From contig OZ024735.1 of NCBI GenBank assembly GCA_964016875.1, positions 12,315,699 to 12,379,698 of the forward strand: a stretch of 64,000 nt of DNA, given 5' to 3'. The notes below the pieces were generated by a model, which saw only the letters and a list, made by a program, of their open reading frames with translations, was not told the DNA's origin and did not search any database. This DNA comes from Fallopia convolvulus. Lineage: Eukaryota > Streptophyta > Magnoliopsida > Caryophyllales > Polygonaceae. Below are positions 1 to 11,219 of this stretch, one piece after another (position 1 is the first letter of the stretch; each line of letters opens with the position of its first letter). Made by a program: the position numbers and the translations under genes.

Positions 1-275
1 GGTAACCCCTAAAAACAATCACTAACCTGAAATCCAAAACAATTCAAACCCTAAAATGCAAAGTAGATCTCGATTTGACCAATTTCCATAACCCTAGAGC
101 TAGAATCAATGGGTATGGTAACCCCTAAAAACTGAATAAGCTCTCAAATTGACCAAATTCTCATAACCCTAGAGTTGCAATCGTCGGCTATGGTAACCCC
201 TAAACACTGAATTAGCTCTCAAATTGACCAAATTCACATAACCTTGGAGCCTTAATCACCGTATAAGGTAACCAA
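1..275. repeat. Degenerate ~75-bp tandem repeat
   Basis: The block GGTAACCCCTAAA recurs at 1, 117 and 192. It is followed each time by similar text including CTCAAATTGACCAAATTC and CATAACC. The spacing between the last two copies is 75 bases. No protein signal is seen. The block lies upstream of a Helitron 3' end and probably belongs to that element's cargo. Confidence 0.6.
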
Positions 276-306
276 AATTTCAGATTGCAACACTTACCAA
301 GGGAGG

Positions 307-446
307 CCGATTCTTCTGTAGCATAAAGGAAAAGATCAAAGGCGTGGGGTGGAGGAAAGAGCGAGGAAGCGGCCGACCGATTCTTCTGTAGCATAAAGGA
401 AAAGATCAAAGGCGCGGGGTGGAGGAAAGAGCGAAGAAGCGGCCAC
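307..446. repeat. 70-bp direct tandem duplication
   Basis: The string CCGATTCTTCTGTAGC starts at 307 and again at 377. The following ~55 bases match with only a few changes. On the minus strand this GC-richer patch, with a pyrimidine-rich run beyond it (480-560), resembles the 5' end of a plant gene. It may be captured gene sequence carried by the Helitron that ends at 1081. That reading is an inference. Confidence 0.6.
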
Positions 447-599
447 CAACGAAGACTCGATGGAGACTGCCGTCAGTGGTGTAGATTGGCCGCGGGAGTA
501 GTCAAACTCACAAAAGAAAGAGAAAAAGAAGGTTGAAGGTCGAAAGACAGAAAAGTTTACAGAGAGAGAAAGAAGACTGGTTTTATTGGTTTTGTGTAA

Positions 600-1081
600 A
601 TGAGAAAAAAAGATTAAATATCTAAGGAAGAGGTGGAGAGCTGCTTATGTAAAATCATAACTATAACCTAAAGTGGAGGTTAAAAAAATTATTAAACGAC
701 ACATGTCAGTTTTAGATTGGACCACATCACACCTTTTTTAAAAAATAATCTTCTATTTTTGGATATGCTAAATTCTTATTCAAGTTTTTAGAATATAGGA
801 TATAAAATTTCATTATTAAACAATCTTTTTTTTTGGATATGATAGATATGGAGATCATTAGGATATTTTTTTAATGCTATCATACAAATTGTAGAATATT
901 TATTTTATTTTTAGATATAATCGTTTTTTTAACTAAGATATCTTAATTGATTATTTTTAATTGTTTATATTTATATGTTCAATAAAACAATCCATATATT
1001 GATTTTCTTAAATATCTTTACATATATTACTTTTTATTTATTATTTTTAAAACCCGTACAAGGTACGGGAATACATACTAG
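600..1081 (+). mobile_element. Helitron, 3' terminal part
   Basis: The segment ends in a typical Helitron 3' terminus: a 7-bp perfect stem CCCGTAC/GTACGGG (1053-1069, loop AAG), eight bases, then CTAG (1078-1081), with a T as the next host base. No terminal inverted repeat or target duplication is expected for this class. The 5' end (TC) was not located and may lie outside the window. An upstream motif CTAAAGTGGAGGTTA is shared with the Helitron ending at 27130, where it reads with one substitution on the minus strand. Confidence 0.75.
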
Positions 1082-1639
1082 TTTGCTACTGTTCTTAAGG
1101 GTTTTCGATTCTTTATAGGCTTTTTGATGTCAAAAAAATACTTTTTGAAAAAATTATTGCCCTTAAAACATAATTTTTTCACATATCTCATAGTAAAAAA
1201 TACTTTTTGTAAAAAATATATTTTTGGCAAAAGTGAAGCAAGGCCAATGTCACAAACTTAAGAGCTTATTGCAAAACAAAGGTCACCATTCAATCAAAGC
1301 TAAATATGCGCCAAGCTAAATTTTCTGTGCAATTCTTTATTGAATGAATGGAATTAAAAAAAAGTTAAAGTAATATAGCAATTGAGGTGGAACCGGTATA
1401 TATCTTGCTCATGTTTACCATTACTAAAAAAAATTTGGGAACTTGTGTTATTGTCTATGGTGGGAGAGGTTTATATGGTATATTTGGAATATGAGGAGAT
1501 TACTAGGTGGAAGATGGTCTTATGAAACAAAAAAAGTATTATTTAAAGTTATTTTTCTTTATTTGTAAGAAACTAATTTGTTACAAACCTTACATTTTAA
1601 CAAATAATTATTTGTTTTGAATAGGTAAAAATTAGGCAG
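1082..1639. other. Gene-free AT-rich spacer
   Basis: No open frame with a recognisable domain, no RNA gene and no clear repeat structure is seen. It lies between a Helitron 3' end and the 3' side of a minus-strand LINE. Confidence 0.6.
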
Positions 1640-4145
1640 ACTAGGTCAGCCTAAGGCATCCTTGTGTGGGTCAGGACTCCTCCATGGTTAAGAATCTGAT
1701 TGATACTTTCAGGCGGTCGGCCCAGTTTTATGAAATTAGCTAAAAATCAGTGTAGCTTTGCAATCAAATCAGCCACATAATTGCATTCTCGAGGGATATG
1801 TTAGGTAATGACCCCCTCGAAAGACTGCAACATAACCAAAGTATCCGCTATTAGCATGTCAATTATCTAAGGACTGGATCGACTGCCCTTAAGTGCATTG
1901 ATCACAATTAGACTATCGCTTCAATTTCTTTGTGCCTGAGATTCCTCCTATGAGCTTCTTGTATAGCCTCGAATGGTCCCATTGCTTCTGCTTGTTCCAC
2001 TGTCCAGTAGTCATTTTTCGTTGCGTTCATGCTTATAGTATTTCCAAATTGGTCTCTTATAATAAACGTAGCAGTCACTTTTCCATTATCTTTTTTCGAT
2101 CCATCGAAATTTATTTTTGCAAATCCGTTTTGAGGTTTCTCCCATTTTCTTTTGCATTTTCTTGGCCTCGCTTGTTGCACTCTGGACGACACATTAGCCT
2201 CTTCAATAATATTCTTTGCTTTACTCCACCACATGATATGGTTTTGAATGAATTCCTCGACACTCCTACATGATCCAGTAGTATCTCGATTAAAAACCAC
2301 TTGGTTTTTCCAAAACCATATTCCCCACCAGGCAGAAAACATATGGCATAAAATCTTTTGCGGTAATGTCTTCTTCAAATTCTGAATGACTTGAGGCATA
2401 TTGTTGTGGTTATGAGTTATGTGTCGTAGGATGTCGGGAAATTGAGGATCAATGGAATGTAGTTTTTGTAGAGTAAAGGGACATTTGAGAAAAAGATGCT
2501 CATTTGTCTCCTCTTGATTCACAAAAACATTTTTATTTTAGGAATTAGGTTCAGTTTCCAGATCCAATTAAATTCCATTCATTCATGTTTAATTCATTTT
2601 ATATTAAGGCAAAGGCCGACTGAGTGGAAAACTATCCATTCTTGCTTGGGTGCCAATATAATCTATCTTGAATATGATTTTTAGGAAATGTTGTTGACAA
2701 AATTCGTTCGACATATGAATTAGGCAAGAATTTTCTTAGTTCATCTTCATTCCATTTCTTGTTATTATCTATGAAGTTTGCTACTGATATATCACTTTCA
2801 CTTCCTACAATGTTGTGACATTCTTCTCGAAGTGGGTGCTTGCTTACCCACACATCTTTCCAAAACCGAATTGACTTCCCATTCCCCACTTGCCATAGAA
2901 GGCCTTTTTGAAAATCCTCTTTTAGACTCATTAGTTTCTTCCTTTGCCATGATCTGTTTTAGTGCAGACATATTCTAGCAGACTTTTGTCTTTAAGATAT
3001 TTTTCCTTTATAATACGGACCCAGAAGTTCGCCGGTTCTGCCAGTATTTTCCAAAGGAGTCTCATCTGTAGCGCTTTGTTCATTTGAGTAGATTTTCGTA
3101 ATCCAAGTCCTCCCTTCCTTTTCGATTTACAAATCCTGTCCCATCCCACCATGGGCACACAGTCTTCTGATTTGTTCTAAAAAAAAATTCCGGTTTATGG
3201 AGTCGAGCTCATTTAGCATTTTTTTCCGGTAGCATGAAGCTTTGCATAGTGTAATATGATTTTGTAGCTAAGGTTGTTTTAATGAGAGTGCTTCTTCCAA
3301 TTTGAGACAACGAATTTGCTTCCATAGTGATAAGTGGTTATCGGTTTTTTGTTACCAGTGGCTCAAACGTGGTCTTCGAGACTCTTGAATTGATAATTGG
3401 GCATCCGAGATATTTGTCTAAAGCGCTTGAGTTAGGAATATTTATCACTTGCTGAAGTGTTCTTCTAATGTATGCGGGAGGGAACCCCTTTGGTTGTCTA
3501 GAATGCTGATTTATGGAAGTTCACCTTTTGTCCAGAGATATTCAAGTACTCGTCAAGAATTGTTCGTATTTTGCTAAATGCAGATGTCATGGCAGGTGCG
3601 AAAATAAGAATGTCGTTTGCAAATGATAGAAAAGGCACCCTAGTTCCGCCTCTAGTAATCGTAAATGCAACTAAGTTAGCTGTATCCACACATTCTCTTT
3701 GTAGTCTTCTCCCTAAAATTTCTGCTCCTCCTAGGATAAAAAGCAGAGGAGAGAGAGGATCCCCTTAGCGTAGTCCTTTTTCTAACGTAAAAACATCCGT
3801 TGACTTATTGTTGACAAGTACTGAGAAAGATGCAATTTTTACGCATCCTTGTATCCATTTTATGAAGATAGGGCTAAATCCAAACTTTTGCAAGATTCTG
3901 AATAAGAAAATCCAATCCACATTGTCGTAAGCTTTTTTCATATCTAATTTAATTGCAGCCCATCTTCCCTTTTCGTTGCCGGAATGAATGAAATCTTTCA
4001 TGTGCTATAAGAACATTATCCTGTATAGCACGGTTTGAAACAAACGCTCATTGAAGAGGATGGATTAGTTTTGACAAAACGAGTTGCAACCGTTCATCAA
4101 TTATTTTGGCAATAATTTTTTAAATTGTTAGAGCATAGACTTATT
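1640..4145 (-). pseudogene. 5'-truncated LINE (non-LTR retrotransposon), ORF2 remnant
   Basis: Reading the minus strand downward from 4145, pieces of a plant L1-type ORF2 appear in the expected order. Reverse transcriptase comes first (IIHP-like and AIQDNVLIAHE motifs near 4030-4140, then LDMKKAYDNVDW near 3950). A degenerate catalytic box FANDILIF lies near 3610, where YADD is usual. Next come GGLGLR and MRLLWKILAEP (about 3060-3120), GNGKSIRFWKDVW (about 2870), and the zinc-binding RT tail (2300-2520). An RNase H domain follows (KINFDGSKKDNG near 2100, ending NYVADLIAKLH near 1760). Frames are broken by many stops and shifts. ORF1, the endonuclease and the 5' half of RT are missing, which is common for LINE copies. 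A poly(A) tail was not pinpointed. Confidence 0.85.
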
Positions 4146-4423
4146 GCAACGAGGAAAATTCCAACTCATAGTCTTGTACATATTTAGTCACCGGTTTCCA
4201 ATTTTGTCTTATGCCGGGCTATTCGATTACCGAATATCGAGTTACTTAATTACACCAAACATGTTTAGTCAATTAAATTTTTACCACTCTTTAAAAAAAT
4301 AGTCGGATATTCTCGTAAATAGTGTTGTTTTACAACTCTACTAAAACTAAATCTTGTAACGAGATAACATCTTACCGGTTACCACTAGCTTTAAAACTGT
4401 TGGAATGTTTTCGAATTTGAGCT
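4146..4423. other. Spacer without genes
   Basis: AT-rich DNA between the truncated end of the LINE and the left target duplication of the outer MULE. No coding or repeat signal was recognised. Confidence 0.5.
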
Positions 4424-4432
4424 TGAATTAAT
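4424..4432. repeat. Left target-site duplication, outer MULE
   Basis: TGAATTAAT occurs here and again at 11207-11215. The identity continues four bases further into GGAA. Nine bases is the usual MULE duplication length. Confidence 0.7.
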
Positions 4433-4531
4433 GGAAAACTCTACAGTCACACTAGGTGTAGAAATTAAATCTTACACTTTCATCTTATCCCTACATGTGG
4501 CATATACTAGTAATTAATGGCATGCAACTAT

Positions 4532-4540
4532 TTTACAATC
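4532..4540. repeat. Left target-site duplication, inner MULE
   Basis: TTTACAATC is repeated exactly at 10445-10453, directly outside the terminal inverted repeats. Confidence 0.9.
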
Positions 4541-4845
4541 CGCGGGGTACATACGCACACTTTTTTTTTAAAAGCGCACAGAAATATGCTCGCAACGCGG
4601 ATTCGCGCGAAACGGTAATGCGCGGAGGGGCAAAAGTGGAAAATGGAAAGAGACTGAGCTAGCTCGAAACGGGCCTGCGAGGCCGCTCGAAATGGGCCTG
4701 CGCGGCTTAATGGGCTAGCTCGAAACGCCATTGCGCGGATTAGTAGGGTAATATCCTTACGCGAAGCGCCGCACCAGCGTCTTCTTCCTCCATCTTCCGC
4801 GAAACACCAGTTCGAGCAAATACCGAGCAAATTTCGAGCAAAAAA

Positions 4846-7800
4846 ATGGCGTCCCAACCCCCACAAAACCCCAATTCCCAAACCCCGCCGGCAAATTCCG
4901 AGGCGCGTTCGGCGTCGCCTGTCGCCACCGCCTCCATGGCTCCCCCTCCCGCCGGCGTAGATCTGGGCACAAACGCCCGTGTACCCGCCTCCATCGCGGC
5001 TGTTCCGGTGGTTCCACCGGCCATCGCGTCGCCGCCGGCCACCGAGGGCGTTGCCAGCGCGTCGCCACCGGCCACCGAGCCCGTCGCTACCGAGGTCGTC
5101 GCCACCACTGTCCACCGAGCCGATCCGGTTCGTAGCCGGATCCGCACCCGAGCGACATTTACGGCTGAGGTACGTTTTACGAAATTTTATATAATTTAAA
5201 TTTTGTAAAATTTCGTATTGAATTTTAGGTACTAAATTTCGTTTATATAATTGAGTTAATCAATTTGAATAGGTTGTTAATCAATTTAAATCAATTTAGC
5301 TTATTTAGTAAGATATTCAATTTGATAATTTGTTTACTATTTAAATTCCTAGTTATATTTAGTTTTTGTTATAGTTATTAGTTGTTTAATTTTATTTATT
5401 TGTATTAATTTAGAGTTATATTTAGATTTTGAATTATTAGTTATGAACTTGTAATTAATATAAGTAGATAAGTAGATAAGTATGACCCTAAAAGAATTGA
5501 TAAATAATTAAATTAAGTAGATAAGTATGACCCTAAAAGAATTGACCCTAAAAGAATTAAATTAAGTTAAGATAGAGAAAATTGTTGTGAAGGTTAGAAA
5601 ATTGTAAATAATTGAGTAAATAAATTTCGCTTATTTAGTAAGATATTTAATGTCATAATTTGTTTATGATTCAAATTCCTATTTATATTTAGTTTTTGTT
5701 GTTGTTGTTATTAGTTGTTTTATTTAATTTATTTGTCTTAATTTAGAGTTATATGTAGATTTTGAATTATTAGTTATGAACTTATACTTAATATGAATTC
5801 ATAGTCGTATGTTGAATTCTTGATTTAAAAAAAATAATTACAGTTATAATTAGAGTTTGAATTATGATTTTATTCATTTTTCATTACAAACGTAATGAAA
5901 ATTGAAATAAAATTTAGTAATGATAAATGAGTTTTTGGACAAAAACGACGAATTCATTAGTTGAATTCATATTCATAGGATGAATTTCTAAATAAAAGAA
6001 AAAAAAATAATAGAAAACTTACTAATTTAATTTGAACTTGTCGCCTAAAGGACGTACACACTAGTTTGAGCGCCGCCCTCCTCGATAAGAGGAGGAAAAA
6101 GCAGGCGCCCAAGCTCACGTGCGCCGAGATTGCACATGCATTACTGGCCAGAGTGCCGCCTACCGAGCAGCAGCGGATAGCTACTGATCCGGAGTTGACG
6201 CGTGGACCGGAGATAGATGTAGACCCCTCCGTCGAGGTGGAGGTGGATTTTACAGAGGAGCTCCTGCAGGACGACTTGCCAGATGACGTCGTAGGGGACG
6301 ACATGCCCTTCACGGAGCAGGACATACAGGTTGATGCTCCCGTGGGTACAACGGAGGATTTGTCGGTTGACGATTACCACATATCCGAGGCCACCATCTC
6401 TATTTCACCTCCCACCACGACCCATGTCCCGCCACCGCCACCGTTCTTTTCCAGTCCTCCACCTACTTCTTCGACCGATCCTACTACATTCGTGGCGGGA
6501 CCCTCAGCTCCTCCGCTTACATCCACATTTCCGTCTCCCCCTCCTCCCGTTTCAGCATCCCACATACCTCCTCCCGTTCCAGCAGCACCCATCCCTCCTC
6601 ACGTTCCAGCTGGGTTTGCCCCTCCCCCCGCTGCGGAGGGACCCCCGGCACCCCCTGCACCAGCAGCAGGGGCCGCTCCTGAGGACCCTCCCGTTGCGGA
6701 GGGCGAACCGGGAGGTCCTAGTGACGGCAGCCTGTTGACGACGTATTCCACACACGTGGCTCGCAGGATTTGGCTCGACCGTGACGTACGTAAACTTTTC
6801 CAAAGTGCGAGTACTTAATTAATTTCGAAAGCAATGTTTAGTTTTTCTAACTCACGCTTGTTTTCCTCTTTTTAGTATCTGCATGTCACTAGAGTGTGGT
6901 CTAGGAACTTGGCTCCTTTACGGTCGTTTCGACGGTTTAGGGTTGGAGGCCCCGATTCTTGGTGGGGCCTCGCACAGCGGAGCGGTCTGACCGGGTTGAT
7001 CGGTCTGGAGTTTGGCGCCACAGACCACATTCTCATCTCTGCATTTCGGGAGCGTTGGTATCCAGAGACCAACACCTTCCACTTCCCGTGGGGCGAGATT
7101 ACGATCACCCTCCATGACATGCACCGCATTTTCGGGGTGCCTATAGATGGAGACGCTCTGGTACCCCAGATGGATCCGTTGGAGCTCGAGGCTCGTTTTT
7201 TAGGAGATTTGCTCGACCTCGATCCACAGACAGCACACGCGTGGAAGACACGTGCCCCGAGTGCGGCCATCGCAGCTATTCTGTTGGACATGTTTGAGGG
7301 CAGGCGAGCTGCATCCCCCGCGACCATTGCCACTGTGTTTTTATGGTACTTTCTCGGGATGACGTTATTCGTCGACAAGTCCGGGAACAAGATCAAGACG
7401 TGGATATTGGGATTCCTATTCGACCACGAGAGGACTGGTCGATATGCTTGGGGGGCGGGTTTAGTGGCGGGGGTGTATCGTGAGCTCGGCATGACGTCGC
7501 GCGCCGATGCTAGGGGATGCTCGGGTTGCGCTCTTATTATGAGGGTACGTGCTTCGGCCTCAATATTTCATTCTTCGATTTTGGTTGGATTCAATATCTT
7601 ATAAGTATTGTTTCAGACATGGATCATGAGTTATTTCGAGCACACCCAGGGTCGGATTGAGTTGGCTTTGGAGACGCTAGTTGACCCTCGTGCAGCCGCA
7701 CGACAGACTGGTGAGCGGGCCCCCAGCCGAGACGCGGCTAGGCTGGATGCGCTGCGGCGGCTTCTAGACACGATCCGTGCAGAGGAGGTTAGACTTCGAA

Positions 7801-8310
7801 ATCAACGTGATGTACATTCTTTAGTTTAAGTCCGACGATTGATGATTTGTATTCCGCTTTGCAGATTCATTGGACGCCGTGGGGCAACGAGCTGGATTTT
7901 GATGTCGCGTACCGGGTGTCTCGCTACAGGGGCGTCCTGGTACTTAATAGGGTACAGGAGGCGTACCATCCAGAGAGGGCGTTGCGCCAGTTTAGTCGCA
8001 TACAGACCATCCCTCCTCCACCATTGCAGCCTACGATTGTGGTCCGACATGATGCGATCCAGAACCGGCCATACATTGTTTCATATGATCCGGCGGACCT
8101 TCACTGGGCACAGCGTATGGATCACCTGATTGAGTTGGATGTGCAGTGTGCCGAGTACGCATGAACCGGCCATACATTTTGTGTATTAAGATAATATATG
8201 AGTGTACAAACTAATATGATTTTATTTTATTTGCGCAGAGGGTACAACACGCAGCGGGATATATCCGGACCCAGCTACTAGAGATGCCGCCTGAGATTGC
8301 GTTGGTTTGA
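4846..8310 (+). CDS. Plant mobile domain (MAIN-like) protein, six exons, transposon-borne
   Basis: Exons proposed from canonical GT-AG sites with open frames: 4846-5169, 6051-6785, 6876-7544, 7617-7811, 7865-8154, 8241-8310. The first four introns are phase 0, and the product is about 760 residues. The N-terminal ~350 residues are Pro/Ala-rich and low complexity. From exon 3 on the plant mobile domain is recognisable (WYPETNTFHFPWGEITIT, then LHDMHRIFGVPIDG), continuing through exon 4 (TWIMSYFEHT) and exon 5 (IHWTPWGNELDFDV). PMD proteins include host silencing and meristem factors (MAIN, MAIL1) and many transposon-borne relatives. Here the TIRs show it is cargo of the MULE. The last acceptor is ambiguous: AG at 8237-8238 would give a stop about 30 bases earlier. 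The role in transposition is unknown. The start was chosen as the first in-frame ATG before the proline-rich region. Confidence 0.8.
5304..5800 (+). repeat. ~160-bp direct duplication inside PMD intron 1
   Basis: The sequence around TTTAGTAAGATATT through TTAGTTATGAACTT appears at about 5304-5462 and again at 5634-5800. It diverges mildly and is separated by about 170 bp. It lies wholly in the first intron (5170-6050). It looks like a local duplication that lengthened the intron. Confidence 0.6.
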
Positions 8311-10065
8311 GATTGCATCTGGATGTGAATCCTTAGTATCAAGGTGTTGAAGCCTCCTCGAGATGAATCCAATATCTTTTTCAGCACAGCGTGCATCCCT
8401 TCGACCCTGAAAAACACATGTCAAAGTTTGAGTATTGAACATATACACTTTCTAATATTCAAACTGAATTCAAATGCTAAAAATGAAATTACCTACTGGT
8501 GGTTCTCGTCTGAAAGTGGAGTGTATGATCCGTCCAAGCACGAACTATGTTCTTCTTGAATGGATTAAGCCACACCTTCTCCACGTATGCAATAAGCGTC
8601 GGTCGCCATCTTCTCTTCAATTCTACGTACCGTTCTTCAAATGTCGCCTCTGTGGTGGACGAAAAGAGCGCCCAACAAGCGTTTGCAAACCCGCGTGACA
8701 ACTCATGTGGTTTTTCAGCGTTCGCAAACACCTTTAGGCCGTACGCAATAATTTTGTGTCTGATGTGCACCCAACACAACAAATGTTGGACTCCGTCCCC
8801 GAAAACTTGACTTATCGCCTTGATTAGAGCCTGCTCGCGATCTGTCATGATTGTATTGACCTGGACTCCAAGCTCGTCGTACACGCCTTTCAATTGAGTT
8901 AACACCCACCTATAACTAGCGACATCTTCGTTTGAAATAAATGCAAACCCGATGCTGAATGTATTTCCGGTGCAAGTGAAACCAACCATCTCCAATAAAG
9001 GCATGTCGTACCTAGCACAACAAGTTGTTTTAAGCATTTATACTGGAACTATACTAATCAAGTCGATTACATATTAAAATAACATACCTATTGGTCTTGT
9101 ATGTGGAGTCCATAATAACGACATAGGGAAACTTCTTCAGCATGCGCAGACTTGTGGGGTGCACAAAAAACAAGGCATTCATAACATTAGAACCCCTTAC
9201 TCGTCTTGGACGGACAATGTATTCTCGGTCTTTCAAGAACTTTAGAGACCATTGTGTCACCGTCAATTCTCCGCAATCCTCAAGAAGTAACTTATCCCTC
9301 ATATTGTAGATTTGTCTAATTGAGGTCACATTTCCCGGATACCTTGACCTCAACTCTTCAAGTATCATCTTCGGGGTGGCTAGATATAGGAACTTCTCTT
9401 TCACAAACTCCTTCTGCTCAGCTGTCAATCGGCCCGCATATGGATGAGCTAACAAACTAGTGGGGAGGCGATGATTGTGTTGTCCACACTTTACCGTTAA
9501 GATCCATCCATTTTTTCCCTTGAGGCGGACCCCATTCAATTCAAACGGACATCCACACTTCCTAGTCGGTGTATCGGTAAGTGGCTTATAAATGCTCTTA
9601 TTTTCCAGTCCGGGCAACGCCCTCTTGCCACATCTATATCTACCGGCTAGGTCACAAGTGAGTATGACCCTATTTGGATTTGAGGTTTTTATGACTAGTA
9701 CAAAATTTTTCGAAATTGCAATTTGTCTAGCCCAATCAAGCATTTCTCTTCGATCACTCCACAACCCATCGTAGTGGAAAGCAATAGAAAAATCTATTCC
9801 GACAACCTATGATTTCAAAATGTAAAAACAAAATATTAAAAATTACACTATCCTCACTTTCAATATACTACATTCGTAAATGACATAATATTATGGGTTC
9901 TTTGAAAAATACCTCTTCTGGCTCGCTTGATGCATCGGAGTCGGTTCCGTATTCTTCTCCCGATACACCTTCCTCATCCTCTGCTATGAAACTATCGATT
10001 GACGATGAATCTTCCTCCTCGGGATGATAATCGCTCGATGACGTATCTTCTTCTCCTGACGACAT
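8211..10065 (-). CDS. FAR1/MURA-type MULE transposase, C-terminally truncated
   Basis: Four exons with canonical splice sites: 10065-9913, 9806-9088, 9011-8493, 8406-8211, giving about 528 residues. Exon 1 encodes an acidic Ser/Glu-rich leader. Exon 2 holds the FAR1-like DNA-binding region, with paired Cys and His (CGCPFELNG, CGQHNH), and leads into the catalytic core. The first catalytic Asp is in VIMDSTYKTNRY, which is rejoined across the exon 2/3 junction. The second is in IMTDREQALI, followed by the CWVH motif. Exon 4 supplies RVEGMHAVLKK, the conserved segment after the core. The SWIM zinc finger and C-terminus normal for the family (about 700 or more residues) are absent. The frame runs instead into DNA antisense to the last PMD exon and stops. 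It may be inactive or trans-dependent. It is convergent with, and overlaps, the PMD gene. Confidence 0.8.
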
Positions 10066-10444
10066 TTTTAAGCAATGATGTGGAATGAAGGTATACTCCA
10101 ACTATAATGTGGAATCGAAATGGGTATTTATAGGGGACAATTCGACCGTTTTTTTTTACCGTTGAGATCCGCGCAACAAAGCCTCGCGCCAGTCCAACGG
10201 TACTTTTTTTTACCGTTGGATTGCGCGCAACACCAATGCGCGCATGCACGAAACGGTGTTGCGCGCGCAACACCGTTTCGCGCGCATCGTCGTTGCGCGG
10301 CCTTTTCCGTTCCTCCACGCTCCCCAAACCCTTTCTTGATATTCCGGAATTACCCTTTTCGCGCAACGCCATTTCGCGCGAAATGACGTTGCGCGGATAT
10401 CTGTGTGCGCTTACCAATTTTCTCGTGTGCGCAAATCATCACCC

Positions 10445-10453
10445 TTTACAATC
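10445..10453. repeat. Right target-site duplication, inner MULE
   Basis: TTTACAATC, identical to 4532-4540, directly follows the right terminal inverted repeat. Confidence 0.9.
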
Positions 10454-11206
10454 TATCCATATAATATATCTAAAATACTCTCCATTTGAAAAATGTCTAA
10501 AATACCCTTACTTTTATTTTAAATTTTCACCCACTACCCTTTTGATTTCCATAACAACCATATCATCATTCTTGAACCCATTAGTGAGCGAGGATAGAAG
10601 ACAAATGCAAGAGTGAATCTTCAATAATTATTTTTAATAATAGGATTACATTTACAATATAATTCATAACAATTTTTCTAAGGAGGAGAGATTTAAGGAC
10701 CAATCCATCGTTCTTGTTTGCCTCAATCTAAAGTTGTTTATTTACTCAGATCTGGTTTGACGTTTTGTCGCCGGATCTAGACTTGCCTGCCGTCAACGCC
10801 TCCTTTTTGGTCGGATTTGGAACAGAGAGAGGAGAAATCTACCCCAGACTTGGAGGAAGAACTCTCGTTAGTGAGGAAGTATTCAATTTTGTGGAAGTGA
10901 GTTTGGAGTTTAGTAAGGGGTGAATTATTCCTGATTGAAGGCAGTGTAGACAGAAGGGTGGTAGGCCTGGTTCACCGAGGTGATTGCGTCGGTTGAAGCC
11001 GGGGCAGGTTTAGAGAGGTTAGTGGCGATGGAATTTGGGAATACCAACGGTCAGGGTTTGAGGAAGAGGAAAGGTTAAAGGATAATATTGTAAAATTGAT
11101 ATATGTGGGATCCTCTACTTTTAATTATTTGGAAAAACTATTTATTGCCAAGTGACAGGAGGCGTATAATATAAATTCTACACTGAGTGTAATTGTATCA
11201 CCGTCC
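10454..11206. other. Interior and right end of outer MULE; possible captured sequence
   Basis: This is the right-hand remainder of the outer element. Around 10740-11060 the sequence is richer in G and C than its surroundings, but no open frame or recognisable domain is seen. The last ~40 bases form the right inverted repeat of the outer element. Confidence 0.5.
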
Positions 11207-11215
11207 TGAATTAAT
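11207..11215. repeat. Right target-site duplication, outer MULE
   Basis: TGAATTAAT, matching 4424-4432, follows directly after the right end of the outer element. Confidence 0.7.
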
Positions 11216-11219
11216 GGAA

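Larger units (their letters stand above)
4541..10444. mobile_element. Complete MULE carrying a plant mobile domain gene
   Basis: A 5904-bp element flanked by a perfect 9-bp duplication TTTACAATC. The left end (4541-4640) and the inverted right end (10345-10444) are about 100-bp imperfect terminal inverted repeats. They share GCACAC, AAGCGCACA, ATAT, CGCAACG, TTCGCGCGAAA and TGCGCG in the same order and spacing. Subterminal DNA on both sides is rich in GCGCGAAA/TTTCGCGC words, unlike the AT-rich surroundings. Two genes converge inside: a PMD gene (+) and a FAR1-type MULE transposase gene (-). The clean ends and nearly undamaged splice sites suggest a fairly recent insertion. Confidence 0.9.
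4433..11206. mobile_element. Outer MULE-like element (interrupted by a second MULE)
   Basis: The two ends are similar in inverted orientation. The left reads GGAAAACTCTACAGTCACAC; the right end, on the minus strand, reads GGACGGTGATACAATTACAC. Similarity continues through a GTGTAGAA motif on both sides. Direct repeats TGAATTAAT flank it. Without the nested 5.9-kb MULE and its duplication, the element is only about 0.86 kb, so it is a non-autonomous element. Its interior (10454-11160) contains moderately GC-rich DNA without an open frame, which could be captured host sequence (a Pack-MULE). Family assignment rests on the terminal symmetry and the 9-bp duplication. Confidence 0.65.

Noticed and set aside
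4528..5194. Several overlapping Arg/Gly-rich frames on both strands
   Set aside because: Shadows of the GC-rich first exon of the PMD gene.
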